Shown here: piece after piece, positions 44,689-56,909 of the stretch | Position numbering within the stretch: the stretch's first letter is position 1 | Layout of the letters: the number at the start of each line of letters is the position of its first letter | Assembly: GCA_016110215.1 (NCBI GenBank) | Contig: JADWQD010000006.1 | Location: forward strand, 496,001 to 560,000 | Direction of reading: 5' to 3' | Source: Capronia americana | Lineage: Eukaryota; Ascomycota; Eurotiomycetes; Chaetothyriales; Herpotrichiellaceae | Length of the DNA: 64,000 bases | The notes under the pieces: model-generated | The model's input: the letters and a program-made list of their open reading frames with translations, nothing else | Databases searched by the model: none | Told to the model about the DNA's origin: nothing | Position numbers and translations under genes: made by a program

Positions 44689-46956
44689 TCAGCTTGGCCG
44701 TGGTGCTGGTCGTTCGGACTCGGTCAGGAAAGTCAAGATCTCAAGGTCACGACGTGTTAAAGGAGAACGGGGGGCCACTTCGTCAGCAAGCCGTGCTTTG
44801 ATGGCGTTGACACAGCCCCAATGCTGAGGAAAGAAGGATCGATGATGCTCAGTTTTCGACATAAACTCCAGTAAGATTCCCAGCGCGTAAAAACTGTTCG
44901 TGTCAAAGGCCAACAGTGTCAGTCAGGAATTGTCCTTGAATTGAGAAAAGCACCAAGCAAGAAATCAAGACTGAGGGGTCAAGAAGGGTTTGTGTGTGAG
45001 GAGAAATAGAGTGTGAGTCGTAACAGGGCGTGAGGTAGGGCAGCACTCCGCCGGGAAAAGGGGGTGAAGGAGAGTAAACAGGATAGGACATAAAGCGAAC
45101 CTTCGAGCGGGATTGATTAGCAGCGGCATGAGGCGGAGGTTGTCGCACAGCAAGCCACCACACAGGGGAACCTGGAGGGCAGCTTCCAGGGCGGTGGCCG
45201 CGCCAGTTGCGTCTTCGGACGGGAGCCTCTCCGGATCTGCTGCATGCAGCACGCGGTAGACGAAGGGCCGGAATATGATGGCCTTGGCGGCGAAATACCG
45301 AGACTTAAGAGTTCCGATTAACTTTTCTCGGACTGGCCTTGTTCGTCTCTGGGTCATCGCTTGCGTTTCATAGTCGGCGGCGAAAGATGCTTGAATGGTC
45401 TGCGGGAGGTGGTGCCGCCATGATTCCAGCTGGCTGTCAAGCTCGCTAATCATGCTGGCCGCTTGGTCGGCAAAGGGTGAGGACACAGCCACAGGCGAGG
45501 CGCCCGGCAAGACGTTGGTCTCGGACCGGTACATGTGGAAGTGGATACGATTGAGCAGGCGCCGCAAGGAGATCTCGGCCAAGAAGATCAGGCGGTGTTC
45601 GCGCTGGGCTTCATCGAGTTCCTCGGTCTCGACCTGGTCACCGTCGTCTTCTTGTGCAAACGGCAGAGCGACCGAATGCTCCAACACGCTGATCCCGCTA
45701 GACGGGAAATCGAGTTCCGCCAGCAATTGACTCTCTTGCAGATAGATGACCCAGAACAATTGGCACTGGACCTGTTTCGAGCCCACGTTCATGCGGAGTA
45801 ACAGCATTGCGGCCATGGCCGCGCGGGAAATGGCTAGCCACTGCTCGTAAACACGGAGCTTCAATGAGTGATAGAAGGCCATCAGCAGCCAACAACGCAC
45901 GCTGGTCCAGGTGTTGTCGCAAACCTCGGAAAACATCGAGGCAGCCAGGTGGAAAAAGCCCTCCCCCACCTCGTCCGTGCCAACGTTCTCGTTCTCGGCC
46001 TCGACCTCAGGAGTAACGGTGTCTCCAGACTCAGCAGGCCTCCACTCGACGAATCCGTCTTCCACAGCAGATATGGAACCGACGGCGAGCACCAAAAGCA
46101 GAAGACAGCTGTGAGGAGTCCGATCGAATCCACCTCGCAAGATCCGAGGCGCCAAGTGTGAGTAGAACTCGCGTTCGTCTAGGATCATGTTCCGGGGATG
46201 GAAGTGTTGAAAGTAGGAGGATGCAAGACAACCAAATTGTGAAAATGTCAAACGCTCCGTACAATTCGTCCGACTCAGGCCATCCGATGCCAAGGCTCTC
46301 GGCGGCAGGGGGTGTAGCCGGGGTCGAGTGCGCGCCGTCTCGACGATTAGCGGATAGAGCACATCATTGATGCCAAACCGGCCAGCGACGCAAGGCCACA
46401 GCAACATATATTGGGGGGCGGTCGAGTGCTGTCGAGGGATGGCGAGGACGGCCTCATTCTCGGGGTAAATAAATAAAGACGCTGGGTTTCCGAAATGCCC
46501 TGCTCCTGGACCTAAGCCAGGGCGGTGGCCTGGCAGCCAATCGGGCTGAGGTGAACGAGGGGAGAATAATGCCTCTTCTCGGCCGCCCGCGACGCCGGCG
46601 GAGGCGAGCCCTCCGGTGGTACCCAGAGCATAACTGCTTGTGGGTCGTGCGGCCAGGCTACTTGACTGACAGAGAAGATCGATCTTGGCCTCGAGGCGCT
46701 GGAGTCGCTGGTCCAGGCTGGTGATCAATACCGTATCTCGGGGCGCAGGCGCCTGGAGGTATGTGCAGGGCAGCTCGAGGCGAGCACAGCGTCCACAAGC
46801 TGGTCTGGCCTCATCACATTTGGTTTTGCGCTGACGACAGGAGACGCATGCGTTGACTGCAAAGCGCCGCTGTGCGGAGCCCACCAGCCGAGACAGGTCA
46901 GGCTCGTTGCCGTGGCCGTCGCCGCTGCTGATACCAACCATAGCGTCGTCGTTCAT
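44689..46956 (-). CDS. Zn2Cys6 transcription factor of the rhamnoside block
   Basis: Two exons, 46956-45101 and 44893-44689, give 686 residues. The zinc cluster CVSCRQRKTKCDEARPACGRC lies near residue 35, followed by a leucine-rich linker helix (LDQRLQRLEAKIDLLC). The long C-terminal half is of the fungal-specific activator type. Without the splice the frame would run into an unrelated tail; the second exon adds FYALGILLEFMSKT and a natural C-terminus. I chose the ATG at 46956, about 35 codons before the zinc cluster; an upstream in-frame ATG at 47151 would add 65 unlikely residues. It is embedded between the esterase and the rhamnosidase, so it is the best candidate for their pathway regulator. 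Confidence 0.85.
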
Positions 46957-47371
46957 GGCCAAGGCCAAAATAAGGGCAGAGAGATGTGGCTTGCCGCAAC
47001 GACGAGCACCAAATACCCCAACGACGGTGGTGGTGGATCCAAATCTCAACGAGATATTCCGATCACACCAAAGTAGCCTCGCCGCGGCCGTGGCGCTTGT
47101 ATCTCTCGTGCAGTCGACCCTCTGAGTAGGGTCCTGTGCACCAAGATCCAATACCTCGAGCGCGTCAGAAGAGGTGAGAACGGGGGCTATCGTGCGTCGA
47201 GGTGGAGGAGATTAAAAGAAGGTTGCTGCTAGTAGCTACTGTGGAGGCAGGGGTAGGGCCTCGGTCAATGATATCCCGAGTCTCGCTCCCCCAACACGAA
47301 CCCTTCTCGCAGAAGGGGGATAACCTTGCCAGCGTAACAGTGTACATTTGCGCCAGAATACCTAATTGCGT
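46957..47371. other. Intergenic, promoter of the Zn2Cys6 regulator
   Basis: About 415 bp between two minus-strand genes. The regulator's reading frame continues open into it as far as 47151. No other feature. Confidence 0.45.
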
Positions 47372-50249
47372 CTATGGCACGAACTCGGATACCATTTCGT
47401 TCCCCTGGACGCCTTGAATCAATGTCGGCGGCCAGTCAGGGTCACAACTCCATGCTGTGTCGAAATCGTACTCGCCGCTCCCAACCGTCGTATCGACCTG
47501 GTCCGAAATCACTACCCGGGCCTTGCCATTCGGGGGCACCTTGACATTGGTGATCATCCTCGAACCTTCAATCCTCCATTCCACAGCATAGAGCCCGTAG
47601 GGAGAGTCAAATGAGGTTGATGCGTGACGAATCGTGCCTCCAGGCTTGGGGGCGACCAATGCCGTCCGCCAACCTGGAGAGAGGGTAGAAAGTCCGCCGA
47701 TGGTCCTATGTAAGAAGTCGCAGACGGACCCGAGCGCGTAGTGGTTGAAAGACGTCATCTGTCCTGGATTGATACTTCCATCTGGAAGCATGGAGTCCCA
47801 GCGCTCCCACTGTGGGTGTGAGCATAGACGTATTGGGTTCAGTAAAACAAAACACAATGTCGCTCAACGTTGCTGTGCAGTAATGCAAGGGGTGGAGAGG
47901 GAGGGAACCGAGCGGGCAGATGGCACATAACAGAGACTAAGACTTACAATTGTTGTTGCTCCCATAGTGATCGGGTACAGCCAGCTAGGACAATCCCGTT
48001 CTTGTAATAATCTGTAGGCGAGATTGAGCAAACCGTGCTCGGCAAGTACCTTCAGGATGACAGGTGTTCCGGCGAAACCTGTCCCGACTTTGAAGTTGTC
48101 CCATCGGATCAACCAATCCAGTCTCGATTTCGCGGTACGTATCTGAGAGTCCGAGTGAAAGAGTCCGAAGAGAAGGCCGAGGCAGTAAGCCGTCTGTGTG
48201 TCGCTTGTTAGTCGACCATTCTTGGTGATATATTCGGCCTCGAATTTCTCCATGAGCTCGTCTGCATCCTTTGAATACCTGGCAGCAACATCAGTCTTGC
48301 CGAGTACTATCCCAATCTTGGCGGCAAGCCTTGTCACGTAGATGAGATACGCATTGGCGACAAAGAATGGATCAGTCCGACCGTGGCCTGGAAGCTGTGG
48401 CGGAGATTTAGGATCCAGCCAGTCGCCATATTGAGGCGTACACTCCGAATAGAAGCCGTCCTTGTTGCGAGGAAGTCCTCGGTCGAGCCACATGCGCATA
48501 CTGTCCCACTGTTTTGCCAGTATACTCTGGTCGCCGGAGGCCTCGTATATGTCGAATGGCACAGTGATACAGGCGTCCGCCCAGATAGCCATTGGTCTTT
48601 CGTCGGCCTGACGTCGCAGAGGGACCCGAGGAACGATAACAGGTACATTGCCGTCCATGCGGCGTTGCTCGGCTGCGAGATCTCCAAGCCATGATCCGAG
48701 AAACGCCGAGGTGTCGAATAAGTAATTCGCGGTGGATGCAAAGACAGCGATATCGCCGGTCCAGCCGAACCTTTCATCTCGTTGGGGGCAATCTGTTGGC
48801 AGTGATATAAAGTTACCGCGGGTCGAGGCGACGGTGTTGTGGTGGAGGTGGTTGATGAGCTCGTGCGAGCAGTCAAAGGTCCCTGTACGACGGAGATCGG
48901 ACGAGATGAATACGGCGACGACATCGGACAACTTCAGGTCCTCGTAGCCCGTGATTTCAGCATATCTGAGGTCGAAGTCAGCTTCAAATCGATTCTCTTC
49001 TCCTCTCTTGGAGATCGAGGGGTGAAGGATGACAGAGGGGGCCATGATATTCCTACCTGAATCCATACCAAGAGAACCGCGATTCGTAGCCCTTTGTTCG
49101 ACCGCCCAATTTAATGACGTTTTCTGCTCTGGCAGTCCTCAGAGGTCTAGTCCCAAGCTCTTTGTTCTCGAGGACCTCTGCATGCCTGATCACCACCTGA
49201 TCGCCGGACTTCCCTGGCACGTCCACCAAGAACTTTAGCCGCCCGACGAGATTCTGCCCAAAGTCAAGGATCAGCTTGCCACTTGGGGAGGTGATGAGCT
49301 GCTGGGGCTGTATCTCTGCAATGGTCCTCACAGGAGCAACATCGGGCGAGATCAGGGTAGCGGACGGAAATATAAGCTCCTCGGCCAGAAGACCACCTGT
49401 ACCCGGCAATTGAGCGTTGACAATAGACCAACTGGGATCGTCGAGGGTGGTATCGAAGATTTCTCCGTTATAAATTTCGGCTGCAACAACTGGGCCGTCC
49501 GCAAGGTACTGCCAGCTCGAGTCGGACGCGCAAATAACCTTCCCGTCCACTTCGAGTTGACCGAGAAATCCGAGTCGCTCACCCCAAACGTTCGACACAC
49601 CAGGACGGCCAAGTCGACCGGCAAACCAGCCTTCGGCTACGTAGGCTCCGATGACATTGTCGCCGTTCACGAGGTAAGGTGTCACGTCGTATGTTTGATA
49701 GTGAAGTCGATCTTGGTATGATTGCCACCCCGGAGCGAGGAGCTCGTTACCTATGGCTCTTCCGTTGATCTCCACCTGGTAGATGCCATGAGCAGAGGCG
49801 TACAGACGTGCCACTGCCCCGCCGTTCAGAGAGCACGTAAATTGTTTCCTCAGGCGAAACGGTCTCTTCGGATTCTCACTTGGATTGCCGGTATGGGGAG
49901 CAGAGATCAGGCCACAGGCCCAGTCGGAGCGGGACAGTAGGGCGGCTTCCAGATTCAGCCTTGCCCAGGGGCTAGTCGAGCCGTCTTGTCCCGTGACACA
50001 GACTCTGACTTGAGTTGTCTCACGTGAGCGCAAAGGCGATGATGGCCAGGGCACCAGGACCGATTCCGAAGACTTGACCTGGTAAGTTTCCTCGTTGGTG
50101 CCACGGACAATCACCAGTGTGTATGACGCCTGGGTCCAACCCTTTAAGTTTGTGGGTGAAAACCGCCAAGAGAGCCGCGGACAGCTGTGAGATATGGCAA
50201 AGCCATCGTGATGATGTTCAGCTGACAGTTCTGCAATGCAAATCGACAT
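47372..50249 (-). CDS. Alpha-L-rhamnosidase, GH78
   Basis: Three exons, 50249-49057, 48965-47948 and 47809-47372, give 882 residues. The order of domains is that of GH78: an N-terminal beta domain, the rhamnosidase N domain (ARLYASAHGIYQVEINGR, LAPGWQSYQDRLHYQTYDV), and the linker LILDFGQNLVGRL. The (alpha/alpha)6 catalytic barrel carries the key motif PTDCPQRDERFGWTGD with the general-acid Glu, then NHYALGSV and a C-terminal beta sandwich. It removes terminal alpha-L-rhamnose from glycosides such as rutinosides or naringin-type compounds. The start MSICIAELSAEHHHDGF has no secretion signal, so action inside the cell is predicted. It shares a 1.1-kb divergent promoter with the sugar transporter at 51330. 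Confidence 0.92.
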
Positions 50250-51329
50250 CTTCGGCTGTGACTCCGAATGCGCAAGGCTTGCAACCTAAAGATCACTGGG
50301 TTGATCATACATGATTTGTATAGGAATATAGCAGAACCTCGTCAGCACTAGCAGGGACACCAAGGAAAGTTGGATTCGCGATGCAATTCATACCGAAGAC
50401 TACCCCCGGCTCGCGGTAAGTTGCGCCGACCTCTAGGCCTGGATCTTCGCGAACTTGTCGAGGTAAATTGACCAGCTGGGTCAAATAGTATGATGTAGCA
50501 AACTAGTTAAAGCTAGGCATGCTACCGGAGGAATTCCTTCCAACGAGAAGGAGTGTTTGATACCACCGGGATGACCTGCATGAATTCATGTCGGGGAGAA
50601 GCGGAGCGGGGCCGGATCCCAGAAGATCCGCTTTGTTTTTTTCGCTCCGGATGGCCCTCCGAGCCTCCGAACAACTTCTGTCCGGCCATATACCGAATAC
50701 AGCACTCGTGAATGCTCGCTCAACTAGGCTTCTTTCCACACAAGAACAACGGACAGCCGACTCTAGAACCGGCTCATTGATCTCGCTACAATGATCCTAC
50801 GACTACGGCTCAGTGAGGTGCTTCTCCGGGGCAACAATCTCCGGCTCGGCTCCCAGCTACAGCGAGAGGATCCAACTGTCATTGCGCTACCTCATTTCGT
50901 CTTACAGCACACGTGAAACTGGTCATCAACCACGTCCCTGGCACTTGCCCTGAATTTGGAAGCTGTGATGCATTGCCCCGCTCCTCCACGTCCCGAAGCC
51001 CAAGCTCCTATTGCCGGCGATATCCCCAGATGTCAGACTTTTTCCCCACGGGGAATGCACGAGCTGGTCGTCGACTGACATCAATTTCTAACTACCGTGC
51101 TGCCTTCTGGGTGAATTCGGACCGAGAAGTGCCTGGTGATGAAGCGATTGAGCATGCTTTATCGCTCGAAGGCTCCGTGGCGCGAGCACCTGTGTCTCTT
51201 GAGCGGGCTATAAAGTTGTGGCCCTAGCTGCTGGATCTACACAGGCTTGTCTACGCCCACATATGTTATACGTTGTCTTTTGACCTCACTTCAATTAATT
51301 TTCTTCATACCTTCGATTCGAGCGAACAG
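50250..51329. promoter_or_regulatory. Divergent promoter, rhamnosidase / sugar transporter
   Basis: About 1.08 kb between divergent starts, with no gene. It contains repeated CTCCGG words near 50826-50851 and a TTCCCC-AC-GGGGAA palindrome at 51042-51055. Joint control of uptake and hydrolysis is inferred from the arrangement. Confidence 0.55.
51042..51055. promoter_or_regulatory. Candidate operator palindrome TTCCCC-AC-GGGGAA
   Basis: A perfect 6+6 inverted repeat with two spacer bases, 275-290 bp upstream of the transporter start. It could be a site for the regulator at 44689, or an unrelated stress-type element. Confidence 0.3.
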
Positions 51330-53040
51330 ATGGCAGCGGCAATGTTGCAGCGAACGAAGCCTGGCTTGGTGCCGGCCACGACTACAATTCGTGAGGCCGC
51401 AGCCGCCGCCATGCCAACGAGCTCTGTCGACACAAAGCGCTGGTGGCGAGCCAAGAACCTCCGGGCACTGAACATCTTGCTGGTCGTGCCCTTGGTCTCT
51501 ATTTTTACTCTAGGGTGGGTGGGCATCCGTTCCCAATCCCAATCACTACTATGACCGTCTCCGTTTCCCTCGCTGACACTAGGTATCGTATGCAAATAAT
51601 AGATTTGACGGCTCCATGATGAACGGCCTTCAGTCGATCCAGCAGTGGCGCGACTCTTTTGGCAATCCCACTGGCTCAACCTTAGGCCTGTTTAACGGCG
51701 CATATCCAATCGGCGGCATCATTGCCACGTGCACCGTTTCCTACATCGCTGATCGATTTGGCCGCCGCATTGGGATCGCCACTGGAGCTTTGGTCTGCTG
51801 CTTGGGCGCCATCCTGCAATCAAGTGCAAGTAGCGAAGCCCAGTTCATCGTCGGGAGAGGCTTTATCGGCGCGGGCAGCGTTTTGGTCCAGTCATGTGGT
51901 GCGCCACTTATCACTGAGATCGCACACCCCAATCAACGAACGACCGTGACAGCCTTGTACCAGACTTCGTACGGGTTAGGATCTGTCTTCGCGGCCTGGA
52001 TCACCTTTGGCACGTTCCGCATCGACGGAACCGCTGCGTGGCGCATCCCCTGTGCGGCACAGGCACTGCCTTCTGTTTTCCAGATTGTACTTATCTGGTT
52101 CGTCCCTGAAAGCCCCAGATGGCTGGTATCGCAAGATCGCGCCGAAGAGGCCAAACGCACCCTGTCCAAATACCATGCCGAGGGTGACGAGAACGACGCG
52201 CTGGTCAATTGGGAGTTTGCCGAAATTTACAGCACCCTTGCCAAAGAGAAGATCACCGACCAGGGCAATATCTTTTCCAATTACGCCGAGTTCTTTAGGA
52301 CCCCAGGGAATCGACTTCGACTATTCCTCCTGTTCTGGTGTGCCAATATTCAACAGAACTCTGGCAACGACATCATCTCTTACTATCTTGCTCCTATTTT
52401 GGCGACTGTGGGCCTGACATCGAGTCTTCAGCAGACCTTGATTAATGCTACCTCTCAGATACTCTCCTGGGCTAGTGCCGTCTATTTTGCCACTCTGCCG
52501 AGTAAGCTGGGTCGTCGTCCACTGTTCCTGGGAGCAGGAATCTTTGTATTCCTGTGTCTCGTCGCCATCACCACTGGCAGCGCCGTCTACGCCACCGACA
52601 ACACCAACAAGTCTGCCGGTATTGCCGTCGTGGCGTTCATCTACATCTTTTCTCCAGCTTACAATTTCGGCAACACGGGTAACCTGACCCTCTACTTTAC
52701 TGAGATATTGCCTTATACCCTCCGTCTTCGAGGCACCGCAATCTTCCAGTTCTGGAGTCTGGGATTTACCGGTCTCGAAACCTTTGCCATTCCGGTCGGT
52801 CTCCAAAACCTCGGTTGGAAGTTCTACTTTGTCTTTATTGCATGGGTCGTCCTCAACACCATTGTTGTTTATTTTGTCTTTCCCGAGACCAAGGGTCCTT
52901 CTCTGGAGGAGATTGCCGTTATCTTTGACGGCCCGCAAAATGCGTTCTTGTCTGATGAAACCCAGGCCAATTTAATGGCTCGTGAGATGGACGTCGAGAA
53001 GAAGGCTGAACATCATGTTGAAAGGGTGGCTGGTAGATAG
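51330..53040 (+). CDS. MFS sugar transporter (hexose/lactose-permease-like)
   Basis: Two exons, 51330-51514 and 51603-53040, give 540 residues. The 88-bp intron interrupts the conserved TM1 motif; splicing at the ATAG acceptor restores FTLGFDGSMMNGLQS. Other sugar porter signatures are DRFGRRIGIATG, PESPRWLVSQDRAEEA, SKLGRRPLFLGAG and VFPETKGPSLEEI. It is predicted to be a plasma membrane proton symporter. Being divergent from the rhamnosidase and upstream of the second GH78-like gene, it probably imports the substrate or product of those enzymes (rhamnose, glucose or an intact glycoside). A second ATG five codons later (MLQRTK) is an alternative start. Confidence 0.9.
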
Positions 53041-53640
53041 ATATCATGGATCTGGAGCTGTACAGTGGAATTTACAAGTAAAAGCTCATCAAGATTGTCC
53101 GTCCGAGCGCGGAGGGAACTTTCAGGATACGCCCGCTAAGAAAGGAGTTTTCAGGGGATGACTTAGGCCCCTAGCGTTAACTAGTCCCTCACCTTCTCCC
53201 GGAGGTCCACGGCGGTAAGAAGTCAAGTTCCCAACTTACGGTCATGAGTTATGCCCGTTTCCAGTGCGTCGGGAAGTTTAATTCTGGGTTTGGCCACCTA
53301 CTCCTCAGTATCTATACTTCGTGTTTTTGTCCCAGGCTTGCGCGAAAATTACTCCGCTTCTGATCTAATTACTCCGCACGAGGTACAGCTCCTCATCTTC
53401 TAACTCCAGAGATCCGTGCGCTCCCCGGTCAGCTTGCAGCTACCTAAGATCCAATGATGTATTCGGGTCAAAGTCCACCGAGTGCAGGAAGATTGCAGCG
53501 CGTCCGAGGAGGAAAATAGCTCCATGAGAGGTATATATGGCCATTGGACGTGACCACGACGACCTCCAGTTCTGCTATCGCTAGAGGGGAGACCCCTACT
53601 TCACTTCGACTCGCGAGAGACTGACCGCGAATTGGTGGCA
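53041..53640. promoter_or_regulatory. Upstream region of the GH78-like gene
   Basis: A 600-bp gap between two plus-strand genes. A TATATA element at 53531-53538 lies about 105 bp before the start codon. Nothing else recognised. Confidence 0.45.
53531..53538 (+). promoter_or_regulatory. Candidate TATA box of the GH78-like gene
   Basis: GTATATAT about 105 bp upstream of the ATG at 53641. Confidence 0.35.
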
Positions 53641-56229
53641 ATGGCCGGGACTGCGATTGACACATCATGGATCTGGAACGAGGAGTGGAATGACGGTCCA
53701 TCGCCAACAACAGCAGGAGGATTCGTTGATTTCCGCAAAGTATTTGATGTCGCATCCGTGCCGACTGGTCCCGCTAACATTCACATCTCTGCCGACACAA
53801 GGTACAAGCTTTGGATCAACTCGCGATTCGTGCACACAGGCCCGGTCAAAGGGGATGCCCAGCAATGGTTCTTCGACGAGCTCGACATCCAACCATTTCT
53901 TCGGCAGGGACAGAATGATATAGCAGTCCGGGTTCTGCGGCTATTTCCCGGCAGCCACCATGGCATCACTTTCGTCAGGATGCCAGTTCCAGGCTTCTAT
54001 TTGACTCTGCCAGTTCAGCCTGGCGCTGGTGCGAGTGCGAGAGCAACATGCCCTGCTGTTGATATCGCAACCGATGCAAGCTGGGAGACTTCGGTTGATG
54101 AGGGTTCCCGTCTCCCGTGCAACATCAAGGATGATGATTTCCTTCATATCTACGAAGAGGTAGACCGACAGAGGGACCAGCTTCGCCGCTGGATTCCGGC
54201 AAAGCCGTACCGGTACATGGCTTCCTACGGTATTGGTCCGCCGTGGAAGCTCACACCGCGGGTTATCCCGTTTCATCGCCTTGAAAAGATCGGTTTCGAC
54301 TCATCGCATAACATCAAAAGTACAGTGCCTGAGATGGAATGGGCCGCACTTCTGCTTCATTCCAACAACGATGACGGCGGCGGCGCCTCGCTATCACCCT
54401 CTGTGACCCTGCCTCGTGGAACTTCGCACCACATCGAGCTCGAGATGGCTAACCATACCACGGCGTTTCTTAAATTCATTTTCAAAAGACCAGGGCCCAT
54501 AGGAAGCGCTGTCCGCGTTCAATACTCGGAATGCTATGAAGATGAGCCCGCGTTGATCCCATACTCGAGGCGCAAAGGCGATCGCAAGGACAGCACAAAA
54601 CGGCTTTACGGGCCATATGACCTCTACAGACTCGGCGGGTCTACAGCTGGCATCGCTGCCCTGCTAAGGCACGACGTGGACGAAATGGAAAAGGAGATTT
54701 TTGAACCATTTCATTTTCGCACATTCCGCGTCATCGCTCTCGACATCGACGTGGCTGCGGATACTGACCTGGTTTTCTATGGAGCAGAACTATTGCAGAC
54801 CAACTACGATATGGATGTGCAGGCGAAATTCCAGGCTCGGTCTAGCAGCACTGTTGCACGACAGGAACAGGCGGAAGCGGTGGACGCTTTGTGGGACACC
54901 AGTATCCGCACACTGCGAAATTGCATGCATGACACGTACGAGGACTGCCCGTTTTATGAACAACTGCAATATGCCATGGACGCCCGCAGCTCCATCTTGT
55001 TCACCTACTGTGTATCGGGAGACGATCGACTAGCACGACAAGCAATCTGTCAACTCTACAATGCTTTTCAGCCCGCGTTGGGACTCACCCCGAGCCGCGC
55101 CCCGGCCCATCAACTGCAGATAATCCCTAATTTTGCGCTCTACTGGGTCTGCATGGTGTTCGACCACTTCATCTACTTTGGTGAAACGGCCTTTACGCTC
55201 CGCTTCCTCAGTGTCGTGGACGCGGTATTGAGGTCTTTCGACCAGCGCATCGACAAGAACCTCGACCTAGTCCGTGCTTTCACCACAGACGACCGCTGGG
55301 AGTTTGTGGACTGGATTCCAGGGTGGCGACCATTTGGCATCCCGCCCGCCGCGCAGAGTTCGGGCCATCTAACCTTCACCAACGCTTTGTATGCCTATAC
55401 CTTGAAGTTCACAGCGCGCTGTCTACAACAACTCGAACAACCGACGACGCTCCGAGCAGCTGAATACTTGGTTAGAGCCCAGGCCGTGGTTGAAGGCATT
55501 CGAAAGCATTGTTTCGATGGCGAATTGTTCACGGATGGCCTGGCGCGCAATGCCAATGTCAATGTCGACTACAGCCCTCACAGTCAGATCTGGGCGGCAT
55601 TATGCGGAGCGACAACCGGCGCCGAAGCTTCAGAAATTCTTCTGCGCTCTCTGTGGTCTTCGACAACAACTCCGGTCCATGGGAAGGGCCCGTTCGATCG
55701 ACCTTCCTTGGCAATGTCTTTTTATACGCTCCGAGCGCTCTCCGAGGTGGGCGGGACTGCGTATGACGACGCATTTAGAGCTTTCTGGGAACCTTGGAAG
55801 AGACAACTGGCCCAGAACGTTACTACGTGGGTCGAAGATGATGTGACGCAGCGTTCAGACTGCCACGCCTGGGGGTCTGCCCCTTTGTACGAATTCATCG
55901 CCGAGGTGGCCGGACTAACACCGGCTGAACCAGGATTCCGATCTATCACGTTCAAGCCACGCCTGTCTCTTTATCCAAGCGTCAAAGCCCAAATGCCGAT
56001 CAATGGACTGCTCGGACGCGGCCTGGTTCACGTGGAATGGGAACGGCACTCTCAGAATGGGCAGGACCATGTGACCGAAGTGTCCATCCAAATCTTGGAA
56101 TCCTCCGGCTCCTCTGCATTGAAAGACATCATTACGCATGTTGTTCTACAGGATGGGCAGAGGAAGTCCTGCCGAGGCTTGGGACCTCATAGGTTTAGAG
56201 TGTCAAGTAAGCGGACGGATGTCGAATAG
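53641..56229 (+). CDS. GH78-like alpha-L-rhamnosidase / six-hairpin glycosidase
   Basis: One exon of 862 residues from the ATG at 53641; the frame is open upstream only to a TTG. The N-terminal beta domains (YKLWINSRFVHTGPVKGD, WFFDELDIQPFL) are followed by an (alpha/alpha)6 barrel with the conserved acidic motif DTYEDCPFYEQLQYAMDAR. This is the position of the GH78 catalytic acid, here in a different setting from the rhamnosidase at 47372. CHAWGSAPLYEF marks the later active-site region and PGFRSITFKPRL the C-terminal sandwich. There is no signal peptide. It probably cleaves alpha-L-rhamnosides of another linkage, or a related sugar. It lies in line with the transporter and the beta-glucosidase. 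Confidence 0.85.
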   Translation: MAGTAIDTSWIWNEEWNDGPSPTTAGGFVDFRKVFDVASVPTGPANIHISADTRYKLWINSRFVHTGPVKGDAQQWFFDELDIQPFLRQGQNDIAVRVLRLFPGSHHGITFVRMPVPGFYLTLPVQPGAGASARATCPAVDIATDASWETSVDEGSRLPCNIKDDDFLHIYEEVDRQRDQLRRWIPAKPYRYMASYGIGPPWKLTPRVIPFHRLEKIGFDSSHNIKSTVPEMEWAALLLHSNNDDGGGASLSPSVTLPRGTSHHIELEMANHTTAFLKFIFKRPGPIGSAVRVQYSECYEDEPALIPYSRRKGDRKDSTKRLYGPYDLYRLGGSTAGIAALLRHDVDEMEKEIFEPFHFRTFRVIALDIDVAADTDLVFYGAELLQTNYDMDVQAKFQARSSSTVARQEQAEAVDALWDTSIRTLRNCMHDTYEDCPFYEQLQYAMDARSSILFTYCVSGDDRLARQAICQLYNAFQPALGLTPSRAPAHQLQIIPNFALYWVCMVFDHFIYFGETAFTLRFLSVVDAVLRSFDQRIDKNLDLVRAFTTDDRWEFVDWIPGWRPFGIPPAAQSSGHLTFTNALYAYTLKFTARCLQQLEQPTTLRAAEYLVRAQAVVEGIRKHCFDGELFTDGLARNANVNVDYSPHSQIWAALCGATTGAEASEILLRSLWSSTTTPVHGKGPFDRPSLAMSFYTLRALSEVGGTAYDDAFRAFWEPWKRQLAQNVTTWVEDDVTQRSDCHAWGSAPLYEFIAEVAGLTPAEPGFRSITFKPRLSLYPSVKAQMPINGLLGRGLVHVEWERHSQNGQDHVTEVSIQILESSGSSALKDIITHVVLQDGQRKSCRGLGPHRFRVSSKRTDVE

Positions 56230-56909
56230 CTGCCCAGACACGGTATAAATGCTTAGGAAACAAACATGCAACGTCCGAACCCCGGAGGGCCGGGGAGTCG
56301 GGAAGAGTTCAGCCAATTGCCTGCCGTGACTTCTACTCCAATTCAAGGCCAGAGGATGGACCTACGGGGGTCTATTCTTTGTCCGACTTCTCATTCGTGG
56401 GTCTCCGAATAGTCGTTACCCTCGTGTACCTTCCGGAGGCCATTGTCAGGCTTTATCCAGCGGACGCTGACCGTTAGGACCTTTTTTCCAATATATTTGC
56501 ATGAGAAAATGGTTCGAACGTTGTCCAATCCAACATCGGGTCTTTCCAATAAGTGGACAGGGGACAAACCCACACCGTCACTCTACCCTTCTTCTGCTCA
56601 GCGGTCAAGCCGCGCTTCCGCGAGCCTGAGCGTGGATCCACCAAAGTCCGCGCTTCCGCGGTGCGTGGTACCGAAGACCGCGAACCAGAACAGGTGTAAG
56701 TCATTCACACAGCTTTTAAAACATCGGACAAGTCCACGAGCAGCGCCCTATGCCAGGCTCGGTGAGGAGGTTCGCCGCCGAAAGTCTTCTTTTCTCTGCT
56801 GACTTGCCCCGTGGCTTTCCTCCGGATTCGGTCCCTCTTCGATACAACACTCGCCGAAAAACCAAACATGCCCCCTCGCCGCGAGCTGACTTGAGCTTCT
56901 GAGAGTACG
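56230..56909. other. Intergenic, upstream of the GH3 gene
   Basis: A 680-bp gap. The region 56600-56680 has two copies of a CCGCGCTTCCGCG-like word (near 56609 and 56649), perhaps regulatory. No gene. Confidence 0.4.

Noticed and set aside
45395..46370. Several plus-strand ORFs opposite the regulator gene
   Set aside because: GC-rich antisense shadows of the regulator's coding frame.
46957..47151. 65-codon N-terminal extension of the Zn2Cys6 regulator
   Set aside because: Low-similarity, Cys- and Arg-rich sequence that looks like 5' UTR; the ATG at 46956 lies at the usual distance from the zinc cluster.
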